NCBI GenBank assembly: GCA_963702765.1
Contig: CAVPEB010000027.1
Location: 1 to 64,000, forward strand
Direction: 5' to 3'
DNA: 64,000 nt
Origin: DATMNR01 sp963702765
GTDB taxonomy: Bacteria; Chloroflexota; Ktedonobacteria; Ktedonobacterales; Ktedonobacteraceae
A program made the position numbers and the translations under genes. Each line of letters begins with the position of its first letter. The first letter of the stretch is position 1. Positions 37,557 through 47,046 of this stretch are shown here, in pieces. The notes under the pieces are model-generated. The model made no database searches, had not been told where the DNA came from, and was given only the letters and a program-made list of their open reading frames with translations.

Positions 37557-38835
37557 ATGGCAACAGAGATCGTGTTACCCCAGTGGAGCATGGGGATGGC
37601 TGATGGCACGATTGTGCGCTGGCTCAAGCAGGAAGGCGAGACTGTGATGGAAGGCGAGCCGCTTGTTGAAGTGGAGGCGGCCAAAGTCACCTCGGAAGTG
37701 GAGGCAGAGGTCTCTGGAGTTCTTACTCGCATCCTAGCAGCAGAGGGAGAGACGGTACCCGTACGCTCAGCACTCTGTGTGATTGAGACAGCCGAAGAGG
37801 CAAAAGCAAGCGTATCCCCTGCTACTTCTCTACCAGGGATACAGGTCACACCAGTAGCTCGCAAACTGGCGAAAGACCACGACATCAATCTGAGCCATGT
37901 AGATGGGAGTGGACCGGATGGACGAATAGTTGTCGAGGATGTGCAACGAGCGATCGAAGGGGCGCAACGCCCGGCATCACCTCTGGGTGCGGTGGTGGAA
38001 GTACAAGTCATTCCCGCAGCACGGAAATTGGCGAAAGATCATAACATCGATCTGAACAAGATACATGGAACTGGACCAGGCGGGCGAATAACCATTGAGG
38101 ATGTACCGCGAGTGATCACTTCGACTGCGCATCCAGCTCCATCAGGCCCGCCGTCCACGTCCTTAGCCGGGCAGGTTATACCACTAACAGGCATGCGTGG
38201 AACCGTCGCTCGACGCATGCAGGAGAGCTTGCACACCTCGGCCCAGGTAACGCTGGTCACAGAAGTGGATGTATCTGCACTTGTGCAGTTGCGGGAGGAA
38301 TTGAAACCAGAGTTAGGCCTGACCTACACCGACCTGATTGTCAAAGCAGCGGCCCTCGCCCTCAAAGAGCATCCACGCTTCAATGCCTGGCTCGAAGGAG
38401 AATCACTCTCACCTGGTGCAGGATATCCACATCGGTGTTGCCGTCGCCCTGGATGAGGGTTTGATCGTACCGATTGTGAGGAACGCGGATCACAAGTCAC
38501 TGCCAGAAATCGCGCAAGAAACAACACGGCTGGCCCAGAGCGCGCGTGAGGGATCCCTCACGCGCGAAGAGGTCACGGGCAGCACGTTCAGTGTAAGCAA
38601 TCTAGGTATGTACGGGATCGACGCATTCACACCTATTATCAACCCGCCGGAAATCGCGATTCTCGGCATTGGACGGATAAACGAGAAACTAGTGCGTGTT
38701 TCGCGCGGAGCCGAGTGGCGCGCGATGATGACACTCAGCCTGACCTTCGATCATCGAGCCATCGATGGTGCGCCCGCCGCTGCCTTTTTACAAACCATCG
38801 GGAATCATCTTGAACATCCTGCCGGGTTGACTTAA
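37557..38835 (+). CDS. Dihydrolipoamide acyltransferase E2, one frameshift
   Basis: The E2 core of the complex, about 425 residues once joined. The lipoyl domain (1-77) has Lys43 in EVEAAKVTSEVEAEV. Two tandem peripheral-subunit-binding domains follow (about 97-133 and 150-187: ARKLAKDHDINLSHVDGSGP, ARKLAKDHNIDLNKIHGTGP), whereas one is usual. The acyltransferase domain begins at GMRGTVARRMQESL. A single extra T at about 38405-38411 breaks the frame; removing it gives EGESLHLVQDIHIGVAVALD. The catalytic DHRAIDGAPAAAF is near the end. E3 is not encoded nearby. Confidence 0.85.
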
Positions 38836-38916
38836 AAACCTCGATGTAGGAAAGTCACCTACAATCCTATTGAAGTTCCATATCCTTCGTATCCATGCAC
38901 TGTTAATCAATGCTGA

Positions 38917-39076
38917 TCACGCTTGGTGCTTACGCAGAATCGTTGTCGAGTGGTAATTGAGAACACCTTCGTTGCCACTGACCATGATGAGATCATTCTT
39001 CTCGACCTGCCGTTCACCACTTGCCCATAGCAGTCACATCCAGGCCTGCGATGGCGCATTTCCCTTTGATACTCAT
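38917..39076 (-). pseudogene. Thiolase-family remnant, both ends only
   Basis: ATG 39076 begins MSIKGKCAIAGLDVTAMGKW, a typical SCPx-type thiolase N-terminus, then stops. In another frame the C-terminal sequence VEKNDLIMVSGNEGVLNYHS plus TTILRKHQA follows at once to TGA 38917-38919. About 340 residues between are missing. It follows the enoyl-CoA hydratase gene on the same strand, suggesting a former fatty acid or aromatic degradation operon. Confidence 0.55.
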
Positions 39077-39099
39077 CTCTTCAGTTTCCTTCTTGCTTG

Positions 39100-39892
39100 C
39101 TAGCGACCTTTCCACTGGGGCTTGCGTTTTTCAGCGAAGGCCTTTGGACCCTCAATGAAGTCCTCCGATGCAAGCAGTCGAGCCATACGGGGGCGGTCGG
39201 CCTGCATCGCCTCTTCCACGGACATATTTAGCCCTGAGAGCACAGCCTCTTTTGTAAGTCGTACCGAAAGCGGCGAACATTCCAAAATATCATTGGCCCA
39301 GCGCTCGGCTGTTGCCATTAAGTCAGCGGCTGGCACGACTTCATTGACCAGACCCATGCCATACGCATCCTGAGCTGTGATCTGCTTGCCCGTGAGCAGC
39401 ATGCCCATCGCCTGCTTGAGCGGAATCTGCTGTGGAAGACGATGCATCCCACCTGCCCCTGCGACTAGCCCGACACGTGGTTCAGGGAGACCAAAGCGAG
39501 CAGTATCAGCGACAATGATCAGGTCGCAAGCCAGAGCAATCTCGAAGCCTCCACCGACTGCGATTCCATTGACAGCCGCGATGATGGGTTTGTCGCATAC
39601 AAAGTTGCTCGTGATCCCGCCGAAGCGAACGCGTTCGCTGAATGCTGGCATCTTTTCGCCTTTCGCCATTGCCGCAGCCGTTGCTTTGAGATCGTTGCCC
39701 GCTGAGAATGCCCGATTACCTGCTCCTGTCACAATCGCCACCCATGACTCCTCGTCTTGTTTGAAGTCATCAAAAATTGCACTCATCTCGACATTGGTAT
39801 CGTAGTGGAGAGCATTCATTACCTCGGGACGATTGATAGTTACGTAGGCAATGTGCCCTTTCTTTTCATACGATCACATACTCATAACTCAT
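39100..39892 (-). CDS. Enoyl-CoA hydratase/isomerase family protein, 5' frameshift
   Basis: A crotonase-fold enzyme of about 263 residues. The oxyanion holes are in NRAFSAGNDLKATAAA and GIAVGGGFEIALACDLIIVA; RFGLPEPRVGLVAGAGGMHR follows. The uninterrupted frame starts only at an internal ATG (39819). The proper N-terminus, MSYEYVI then YEKKGHIAYVTINRPEVMNA, needs removal of one base near 39867-39873; the ATG at 39892 (or 39898) has AAAGGA upstream. The likely reaction is hydration of enoyl-CoA in beta-oxidation. Confidence 0.85.
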
Positions 39893-39910
39893 CAGCATTA
39901 TGTTCCTTTC

Positions 39911-40201
39911 TCATTTGTTAGCTATTTCCAATAAGATATCGGCATGACAATCTTCAGTGGGCTTACACCAACAAGCAAGGTTTTTCCCTCGCAATTCTTT
40001 CTTAGCTTCGTTAACAAGACTCGGAGAAGCCTCCAGATATTCACGATATTTCTTAAGCACTTGATCCCGGTTGCCATCTACCCCAATATGATATGGATTT
40101 CCCCATTTGGTCGGTCTACCAACATAGATAATTGGTAATCCATTTGGACTTATCATTTTATGTTGCCTGCTTCTTTGTAATCTTTGAGGTGAATTAGACA
40201 T
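39911..40201 (-). CDS. DUF4326 domain-containing protein
   Basis: A 96-residue protein with the DUF4326 signature: IIYVGRPTKWGNPYHIGVDG, VLKKYREYL and a Cys/His cluster LACWCKPTEDCHADILLEIA. The domain is common in phages and mobile DNA and has no settled function; the clustered Cys and His could bind metal. Codon use is AT-richer than the neighbours, and upstream bases include GAGGATT before the ATG. Possibly horizontally acquired. Confidence 0.8.
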   Translation of the reverse strand: MSNSPQRLQRSRQHKMISPNGLPIIYVGRPTKWGNPYHIGVDGNRDQVLKKYREYLEASPSLVNEAKKELRGKNLACWCKPTEDCHADILLEIANK

Positions 40202-40282
40202 AAATAATCCTCTTAATGGTTAAGGTTTATGGGACCTCCACAAAAGTAGGATCAAACTTAAGCTTCAGATCCGATGACTACC

Positions 40283-41960
40283 CTACTCTCTCGTAGTAAT
40301 CGCCAGTATCTCCGGCGCTCGCTCAAGCATGCGTGGGGCTACGAGCCGCGTTGCAATCTGGTGAAAGGCAATGCCATAGATGAGCGTCAAAGGCATGGTT
40401 ATAGCCCAGATCCATAGCGATTGAAAGATAAAGGGCAAGCCGAGAGCTAATGCGACCGGAATCAACAAAATCCCTGTAACTATGAGCATCACAAAGGACA
40501 TTGCCGCTCGCAAGCAACCCGCCTGTGCAGGTTGACCGGTAGCCTGAAAACCTCTTTGCCTCTGACGCACATACTGCGGAAAATAGACAGAGGTAATGTT
40601 TCCACAACCCAAGGCCACACCCATGCCCGCCAGCCCGCCGACGAGGACAGGCAACACAAAAACCCAGGCTTGTGTGATGAATGCCCCAACAGCAACCAGC
40701 ACGACTAACTCCACAACTCCAAACGTGGCTACCGCGAGATTCTTCCCCCAGAGAATGCGTTGGGGAGCAATAGGAAAAAGGAACAGGGTTGTGAGGCCTT
40801 GCCGCTCTAACCCAAGGGTATTGAGCGAGAGCGTCAGCATGAAGAAAATCACTACCAAGGGTGTGATCAGGAGTACATAACCAGTGCCGCCAACGCGTGA
40901 AGAGTTGGGGTTGAGCAGCGGCGCAACGAGGAAGATGGCTGCATAGATCACCGATTGAAACATCATGACTTTGAGCTGCGGATCACGCCAGAAATACTTC
41001 AATTCTTTGATAGTAAGTGCAGAGATCTGAGGAGGTAGAAAGCGTTCCCATATGTTCGCACTGGCTGGCTGAACAGCAGTTGCTACAACAGCAGTTTGTG
41101 TTTGTTGCCGGCGCCGACCACGTGCGCGTGCAGCGCCAACCTCAGATGCGCTAAGACTGCGTTGCAGCACGAATTGCCACAGGTACAGTGTAAGTGCGCT
41201 TGTCACGAGTAACAGGGCAAGTGTGGCAAGACTCGCTCCCCAATTCCCCTGAACAGCCTGTGTGATTGAACTCGCGGCCAAGCCAGAAGGTAGCCATTTA
41301 AGAAAAGGAGAAAAACTGGCGCTTTTCAGATTATCGTATAGATGTAGGATCCTTGTTCCGCCAAGTACAAACTGCTGGATCAGATAGCAAGATGAGGTAA
41401 AGAGTGCAATAATAATGATACTCAGATCGCGAAAACGCCTGCCCTGCAAGATGCGCATAAAGAGCGCCAAAACCAATTGACTTATGCCAACGACTTGAAT
41501 GTAGAAGATCAGCATGGTCGCACTGGCTAGAAGAGCCACCGGTAGAGAAACTGCCCAACCAGCGATGACCGCGACCAGCACAAGCACAAGTCCAATGGTG
41601 GGGATGTCGAGCAATGTCGAGAACAAAAGGCTCGCCATCAACTCTACACGCGTGAGCGGAAACAAGACTAACTTCGAGGCATCCAATCCTTCATTGGCAG
41701 TGAACTCTAACAGGGGCAACACAATCCATAGCAACATTGCGGCTGTCAGTACCAGGTATAAGACCTCGGAGTTGGCAGGATGCCGGGAGTAACCTATAGG
41801 CAAAAAAGGAACTGACAGCAATGGTTCCACCAACCAGGATGATAAAGAGCAAAACAAATACAGAACCAACGATGCTGAGTGGCCTACGAGAATAACCACG
41901 AAGAAGTGTTTTCCAGCGCAGCCAGAAGAGCCAGCGCAATTTATCAGCATGTACTGCCAT
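40283..41960 (-). CDS. ABC-2 type transporter permease, one frameshift
   Basis: A 558-residue membrane protein with about 12 hydrophobic helices and a cytoplasmic arm (EVGAARARGRRRQQTQ). The real N-terminus starts at ATG 41960 (MAVHADKLRWLFWLRWKTLL, first helix SIVGSVFVLLFIILVGGTIA) and breaks at about 41793-41799. Deleting one A joins it to GYSRHPANSEVLYLVLTAAM. It resembles the large permeases paired with DrrA-like ATPases. The partner ATPase gene lies at 43125-43868 on the same strand, with an oppositely oriented gene in between. Substrate unknown. Confidence 0.72.
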
Positions 41961-42168
41961 GGTCGCTACGCTCCCTTTTCCTTAAACCAGTGGGAATGCT
42001 GGTTTATTCGGTAGTTGTATTGAGTTTTTCTCTCAGTCTATTGTACACGACATGGGAAGAAGAGTATCAAGCCATCCTTATGTATTCCCATAAAGCTTGT
42101 TACAACTTCGGGCTGGGTATATACTGATATTCGTTCTATTGCAAAGTTTAGTGATTGTGGAGGTTCAT

Positions 42169-43116
42169 ATGGAAACTCTGATGCTGAATGAAACGGAAGT
42201 CCAGAGACTATTAGACCCTGACATGCTCCTGGACGCACTGTCAGAGGGATTCAAGGCACTCAGTGAAGGCCTTGTTGATGCACCAAAACGCATCGGGGTT
42301 ACCGTGCCGGACACGGGATTCCTGCTTTCTATGCCAGCCTATCAACAAGGCCGCGAGATCACCGTCAAACTCGTCTCTGTCTTTCACGATAATCAACAGT
42401 TTGGTATTCCTTCACACCAGGCCATCATTTGCCTGTTCGATGCTCAAACTGGCTCTCCCCTCTCGTTTATGGATGGAACCTATATCACAGGACTGCGCAC
42501 TGCTGGCGCCGCAGCTCTCTCGACTCGACTTCTGGCACGCACGGATAGTCATGTGCTGGCGATTATCGGCGCTGGAGTGCAGGGTCGTTCGCACCTGAAG
42601 ATGCTTCCCCGTGTGCGACAGTTTTCCGAAATCCGCATTGCCTCGGAGCACTTCGATCATGCAGAGCAGCTAGCATCAACAGATAGCAGGGCACATGCAG
42701 TTGAGACTATTGAGCAGGCAGTGCGCGGAGCCGACGTGGTCTGCCTTTGCACGCATTCAGGCGAACCGGTGATCAGTAGCGACTGGCTCTCCCCTGGAAT
42801 GCATATTACCTCTGTCGGATATAGTCCTCCAGGTGGAGAACTGGACCCCAAAGTAATCGAACGCGGTCATCTTTTCGTTGAGACACGCATGGCTTTCGAA
42901 CCGCCTCCCGCGGGCTGTGGCGAACTGGTCGGTTTCGATCGCAATATTGGCACTGAGCTTGGAGAAGTCTTGCTGGGACGGGCTACAGGACGACAATCCC
43001 AGGACGAGATTACAGTTTACAAGGCTATGGGGCATGCTTGCGAAGATATGGCAGCAGCCAGTCTGGTCTATCGACGTGCTAAGCAGGAGGGGATGGGCAG
43101 AACAATTATGCTGTAA
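42169..43116 (+). CDS. Ornithine cyclodeaminase/mu-crystallin family protein
   Basis: A 315-residue NAD(P)-binding protein. The dinucleotide motif is VLAIIGAGVQGRSHLKMLPR, with ITGLRTAGAAALSTRLLA before and SVGYSPPGGELDPKVIERG after. Members include ornithine cyclodeaminase, alanine dehydrogenase and ketimine reductases, so the substrate is open. ATG 42169 is preferred over 42097 because GGAGG lies at 42159-42163. It is inserted, in opposite orientation, between the two halves of an ABC exporter. Confidence 0.87.
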   Translation: METLMLNETEVQRLLDPDMLLDALSEGFKALSEGLVDAPKRIGVTVPDTGFLLSMPAYQQGREITVKLVSVFHDNQQFGIPSHQAIICLFDAQTGSPLSFMDGTYITGLRTAGAAALSTRLLARTDSHVLAIIGAGVQGRSHLKMLPRVRQFSEIRIASEHFDHAEQLASTDSRAHAVETIEQAVRGADVVCLCTHSGEPVISSDWLSPGMHITSVGYSPPGGELDPKVIERGHLFVETRMAFEPPPAGCGELVGFDRNIGTELGEVLLGRATGRQSQDEITVYKAMGHACEDMAAASLVYRRAKQEGMGRTIML

Positions 43117-43124
43117 GGAGTGGC

Positions 43125-43868
43125 TTATTCAAGCCAACTCAAATTGTGGCTCTCTTCATGCGCACCCACCACATTGAGGAAGATATCTTCGAGAGTTGCA
43201 TCTTTATCTTCTCCGCTTGCTCTTTCGCGCAGTTCTTGCAGCGTGCCTTCGGCAACGAGAACGCCCTGGTTGATGATGCCAACACGGGTGCAGAGTCTTT
43301 CCACTACTTCCATGATGTGAGATGAGAAGAAGATGGTGGTGCCGTGTTGGGTGAGGCCACGCATAATATCTCGCATGGTGCGGGAGCTAATGGGATCTAT
43401 GCCCTCGAACGGCTCGTCGAGGAAGAGAACCTGGGGGCTATGGATCAAGGCGGCTGCCAGTGCAATCTTCTTACGCATGCCGACCGAGTAATCCACAATC
43501 AGCTTATCCGCGTCCTCTGTGAGCGTGAGTATATTGAGTAGTTCCACTGATCTTTGATAAATCATATTGCTCGGCAGGCCATACATGTGTCCGGCAAAGA
43601 CGAGAAATTCTTTGCCTGTCAAGCGTTCGTAGAGGTTGAGATATTCGGGCAATACACCCATGATGGCACGCGCTTGCAGCGGATCTTTCCATACATCGAT
43701 ACCACCTACCAGGACACTGCCTGCTGTAGGACGCAACAGCCCAACCATCATTTTGATCGTAGTACTCTTACCAGCGCCATTGGGGCCAAGAAATCCATAG
43801 AACTCGCCACGTTTGACTGATAGGTTGAGGTGATTAACTGCCGCTTTTTGTCCAAAAACACGAAGCAA
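43125..43868 (-). CDS. ABC transporter ATP-binding protein
   Basis: A 247-residue DrrA/CcmA-type ATPase. Walker A is FLGPNGAGKSTTIKMM, the signature VDYSVGMRKKIALAAAL (C-loop variant YSVGMRKK for LSGGQ), Walker B VLFLDEPFEGIDPISSRTM, and the switch FFSSHIMEVVE. The frame opens with a TTG; the conserved strand AIITRDLLRVFG lies upstream of it in frame. A probable true start at ATG 43975 (MIPDPNSPAAINEITQ) is in another frame, needing one restored base near 43890. The partner permease is at 40283. Confidence 0.88.
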   Translation of the reverse strand: MLRVFGQKAAVNHLNLSVKRGEFYGFLGPNGAGKSTTIKMMVGLLRPTAGSVLVGGIDVWKDPLQARAIMGVLPEYLNLYERLTGKEFLVFAGHMYGLPSNMIYQRSVELLNILTLTEDADKLIVDYSVGMRKKIALAAALIHSPQVLFLDEPFEGIDPISSRTMRDIMRGLTQHGTTIFFSSHIMEVVERLCTRVGIINQGVLVAEGTLQELRERASGEDKDATLEDIFLNVVGAHEESHNLSWLE

Positions 43869-44127
43869 GTCTCTGGTTATGATGGCAGAGTCAGGAAAGG
43901 TATTATGGTAATTGACTGCGATGGATTTTGAGTGATCTCGTTTATGGCTGCTGGTGAATTCGGGTCAGGAATCATACTTATTTTCTTTCATTGCAATGTA
44001 GACATACATGAATGGATTTGGCCATACTCCTTACACGTGAAAAACCTATTCCTGATTGGCACATTCCTCCCGGGCAAAGAACTTAGCTCCATGCACTCAC
44101 CATTATAGCAGTCAAATTCAATTGAGG

Positions 44128-44526
44128 CTAATTCATCCACTCGCCAGGAGCATTACTGCGAATGTGAACGCCGCCGTCTCGTTCTTTCAGAACTTGAGCA
44201 TCTTTTGCCATGCGTTCACGCATCTGTGATATCGTGGTGCGATGCCAGTAGGCTGCTGGAAATAGGCCTACACCAATGGCAATCGCAGTGCCTATTTCGG
44301 CTCGATTGAATGGGAGATGTGGAGGCAAATGATATGGTATATGGGTCAAAATTCCGAGGCGGAGCAGTAAAGTAAACACGAATAAGCCTGCCTCGATCAC
44401 GATAGCCGCAATATACGATAGGAGTTCAGCAGTGCGCCTTTTGCGGTAGACAATAGCAAAAGCTATATTGAGAATACAGAGTAAACCTGTAAAAATCAAG
44501 TTTAGGGAAATTAAAAAACTTGTCAC
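44128..44526 (-). CDS. Hypothetical three-helix membrane protein
   Basis: A 132-residue protein from GTG 44526 with an excellent AGGAGG six bases upstream. It has three hydrophobic helices (residues about 2-26 LNLIFTGLLCILNIAFAIVY, 34-60, 78-95) and a charged C-terminal tail (QMRERMAKDAQVLKERDGGV). No family was recognised. It lies 18 bases downstream of a receptor-like kinase gene in the same direction and may act with it. Confidence 0.75.
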   Translation of the reverse strand: MTSFLISLNLIFTGLLCILNIAFAIVYRKRRTAELLSYIAAIVIEAGLFVFTLLLRLGILTHIPYHLPPHLPFNRAEIGTAIAIGVGLFPAAYWHRTTISQMRERMAKDAQVLKERDGGVHIRSNAPGEWMN

Positions 44527-44544
44527 TGAGTGCCTCCTGCAAGG

Positions 44545-46914
44545 TTAATTATGTGTGAGCAACAGGTTGGAGAAGGCAACCTCGGTTCCCTTCAGGTTTA
44601 CGAGCATTCCGACACTGCCAGTGGCAAATGAACTATCTTGAAATGCCCATGCTTTCTTGCCATTCACTACCAGCGTAAAGTTCTTGCCATTCGCGATGAT
44701 TTTAAACGTATTGACACTTTTCGACCCCTGACCTTCATGAAATTCGCTTCCAAAGCGATGGCTGGCAATTTTTATCCATAAATTGGAGTTTGGTCCCTGT
44801 CTATCATCATATTTCCAAAATTGATATTCACCACCACTTTTATTCAGTACTTCCAATGTATAGAACGTCGTGTAGGTTTTACCGTTCTTATTTTGAATAT
44901 TTGCCCGAAATATCATGCCAAACTGATTATTGACAGAAGTATCGTCCCCTTTTATCTCTTCCATAGTCAGGGTATATACAAATGGGCCTTGCAGGATAAG
45001 ACCTGACAAAATGGCTGGAGCGCCCCGGCTATTATCGTTATCGGTAATGTGATAGGCTCCATCCTTAAAGGCATACAGCATCGATCCACTCGACACGAGC
45101 GGCCAATTATGAATATTTGAGGATAAAGGGTCGGCCAGAATAATATTTGCTGCAGCAGTTGCTGTCACTTGTGCCACCATTGTCGCTTTGAGATCAGGTG
45201 TTTTCTTAATCGTGACAGCAGGAGTTGTTGGAGCGGAGTGTTGATGAGCAAACCAGAGTGTTACCGTCCCAAGCAAGAAGACGACGAGTAAAACCAAAGC
45301 AATGATTTTCGAGTTCTTTTTAAGAAAATCCGTACTGCCCGGCGAGGAAGGATTTGTAACTTTTTCTTGTTGTGATGTTTCTGGAAATGGCAACAACCCG
45401 ACAAGATATCTACCTGGTTGACCCGCAACGGGCACATTGACGACTTTTGCCGGGCTTGTCAGTTTCATAATTGTCCCGGTTGTTGTTTGTTCAGTATCGG
45501 AAATAGCCAGTGTATTATCCATGTTAGAATACTGTTCAGGGAACAACCGAGTATCCTGAACCGGTGTGATTGCATGTGAGACGGTAAAAACCCCTGTGGG
45601 ATTATTGTTTTGTATTGGATATAGTGGTGTGTCTTCAACTGGTGGCACAGTTAATATACCACTGGGATTATGGCTCTGTTCAGGGCTTATCCAGCTAGCT
45701 TGAACTGGAACGGCTGTTACGACACTCCCAAGATTTGTGCTGCGTTCAGGGAACATGCGAGCATCTTGAGTTGGCGTAATGGGATTAAAATGCACAACAT
45801 GCAATGGGTTCGACGATTTATCCACCGCCTGTTCAGGCTTTGTCGGTGAGGGAAGATTCTTTATACTGACAAATACACCCGTTGACGTTTTTGATATATC
45901 ATCTACGCTGGCAGATGTAGATCTGCCCAATGCTGTTTCGCTCTCTTTAGCAGGGCTTAATTCCGTGCGCCACTGTGGATCAAAAAGACTATAAGAAGGA
46001 TAGATACCAGAAGAGGTTGCAAAACTGTTAAGCAAAGTATCACTTCGCTGCTGCTCCAACTCTGTAGATGGTGTTTCCAGGGCGAGGCGAAACGCTGCAG
46101 CAAGATCCTGCGTTTTGGCGTAACGATGCCCGGTACGCTTTGACAACGCTCGTAGGATGACCTGTTCAGCAGCAAGCGGCAAATCTGGGCGTTTAGTACG
46201 AGGTGAAGGTGGAGGCTCCTGGAGTTGTTTTTTTGCTACTTCCACCATCGACTCTCCCTGGAACGGGGCTGATCCTGTGACCATATGATACAGAACCGCA
46301 CCAAGAGAGTACAAATCAGCTTTTTCGCCAGGTTCTTTTCCCATTACCAGCTCAGGCGACATGTAATTTAACATGCCCACCTTGAACTGGCGAATGCGTG
46401 CGGCTTGCCTCTCTGTCATCGTCTTTGTCAGGGCAAAATCAGTCAAAAGCAGTGTATTATCTTGAGAAATGAGAACATTTGAAGGTTTTATATCCAGGTG
46501 GAGGACATTATGCTCGTGAGCATAATCCAATGCACTGGCTAATTGATCGAGATAATCAGCGATCTCTGGCAAAGAGAGCGTTTTCTGGGAGTTCAACACG
46601 CTCTCCAGATTGCGCACGCGCACATATGGCATGACAAGAAACACGAACCCATCACGCTCTTCAAACTCAAGAACAGAGAGTATATGTGGATGGTTGAGCG
46701 TGACAACTGGCTCCATTTCTTGCTGAAAGCGTAGAATGAAGTCAATATATTGAAGAGGTTCTAGCGAAGATGCCCGCAAAAAAACTTTTAGGACGTACTC
46801 CTGGTGAGACTGAGACAGTCTTGCCAGATATTCTGCTCCCATACTACCCACACCGATAACACGACGGAGCGTGTATGAGCCCAGTTTTTTCCCAACCAAA
46901 GTTTCTGCATTCAT
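44545..46914 (-). CDS. Receptor-like Ser/Thr kinase with degenerate catalytic motifs
   Basis: A 789-residue single-pass kinase. The catalytic domain is at about 10-280, but with changes: the Gly loop is GVGSMGAEYLARL, the catalytic loop HLDIKPSNVLI (HRD to HLD) and the metal loop LTDFALTK (DFG to DFA). The Lys (VLKVF), catalytic Asp and metal Asp remain, so weak or atypical activity is possible. A linker has degenerate repeats around QDTRLFPEQYSN, a TM helix lies near 535-555 (IIALVLLVVFLLGTVTLWFA), and a beta-rich LamG/DUF1080-like ectodomain follows (ILADPLSSNIHNW, YTLTMEEIKGDD, VGMLVNLKGTEVAFSN). It is a paralogue of the kinase at 47047. Confidence 0.88.
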   Translation of the reverse strand: MNAETLVGKKLGSYTLRRVIGVGSMGAEYLARLSQSHQEYVLKVFLRASSLEPLQYIDFILRFQQEMEPVVTLNHPHILSVLEFEERDGFVFLVMPYVRVRNLESVLNSQKTLSLPEIADYLDQLASALDYAHEHNVLHLDIKPSNVLISQDNTLLLTDFALTKTMTERQAARIRQFKVGMLNYMSPELVMGKEPGEKADLYSLGAVLYHMVTGSAPFQGESMVEVAKKQLQEPPPSPRTKRPDLPLAAEQVILRALSKRTGHRYAKTQDLAAAFRLALETPSTELEQQRSDTLLNSFATSSGIYPSYSLFDPQWRTELSPAKESETALGRSTSASVDDISKTSTGVFVSIKNLPSPTKPEQAVDKSSNPLHVVHFNPITPTQDARMFPERSTNLGSVVTAVPVQASWISPEQSHNPSGILTVPPVEDTPLYPIQNNNPTGVFTVSHAITPVQDTRLFPEQYSNMDNTLAISDTEQTTTGTIMKLTSPAKVVNVPVAGQPGRYLVGLLPFPETSQQEKVTNPSSPGSTDFLKKNSKIIALVLLVVFLLGTVTLWFAHQHSAPTTPAVTIKKTPDLKATMVAQVTATAAANIILADPLSSNIHNWPLVSSGSMLYAFKDGAYHITDNDNSRGAPAILSGLILQGPFVYTLTMEEIKGDDTSVNNQFGMIFRANIQNKNGKTYTTFYTLEVLNKSGGEYQFWKYDDRQGPNSNLWIKIASHRFGSEFHEGQGSKSVNTFKIIANGKNFTLVVNGKKAWAFQDSSFATGSVGMLVNLKGTEVAFSNLLLTHN

Positions 46915-47046
46915 TCAGACCTGCCTCTCATTGCTGCTTTCAGGCATAATTCAGCCCGCTACGAGAAATCCCCATAATCTTATCTTAGACAAAAGAGGCA
47001 GCGATGACAAAATTTTATGCATATTACTAAGATAAAAGTACTGTCC

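Noticed and set aside
36992..38011. 339-codon minus-strand frame opposite the E1 beta and E2 genes
   Set aside because: Ser/Thr/Arg-rich low-complexity product antisense to strongly conserved coding sequence; no ribosome binding site.
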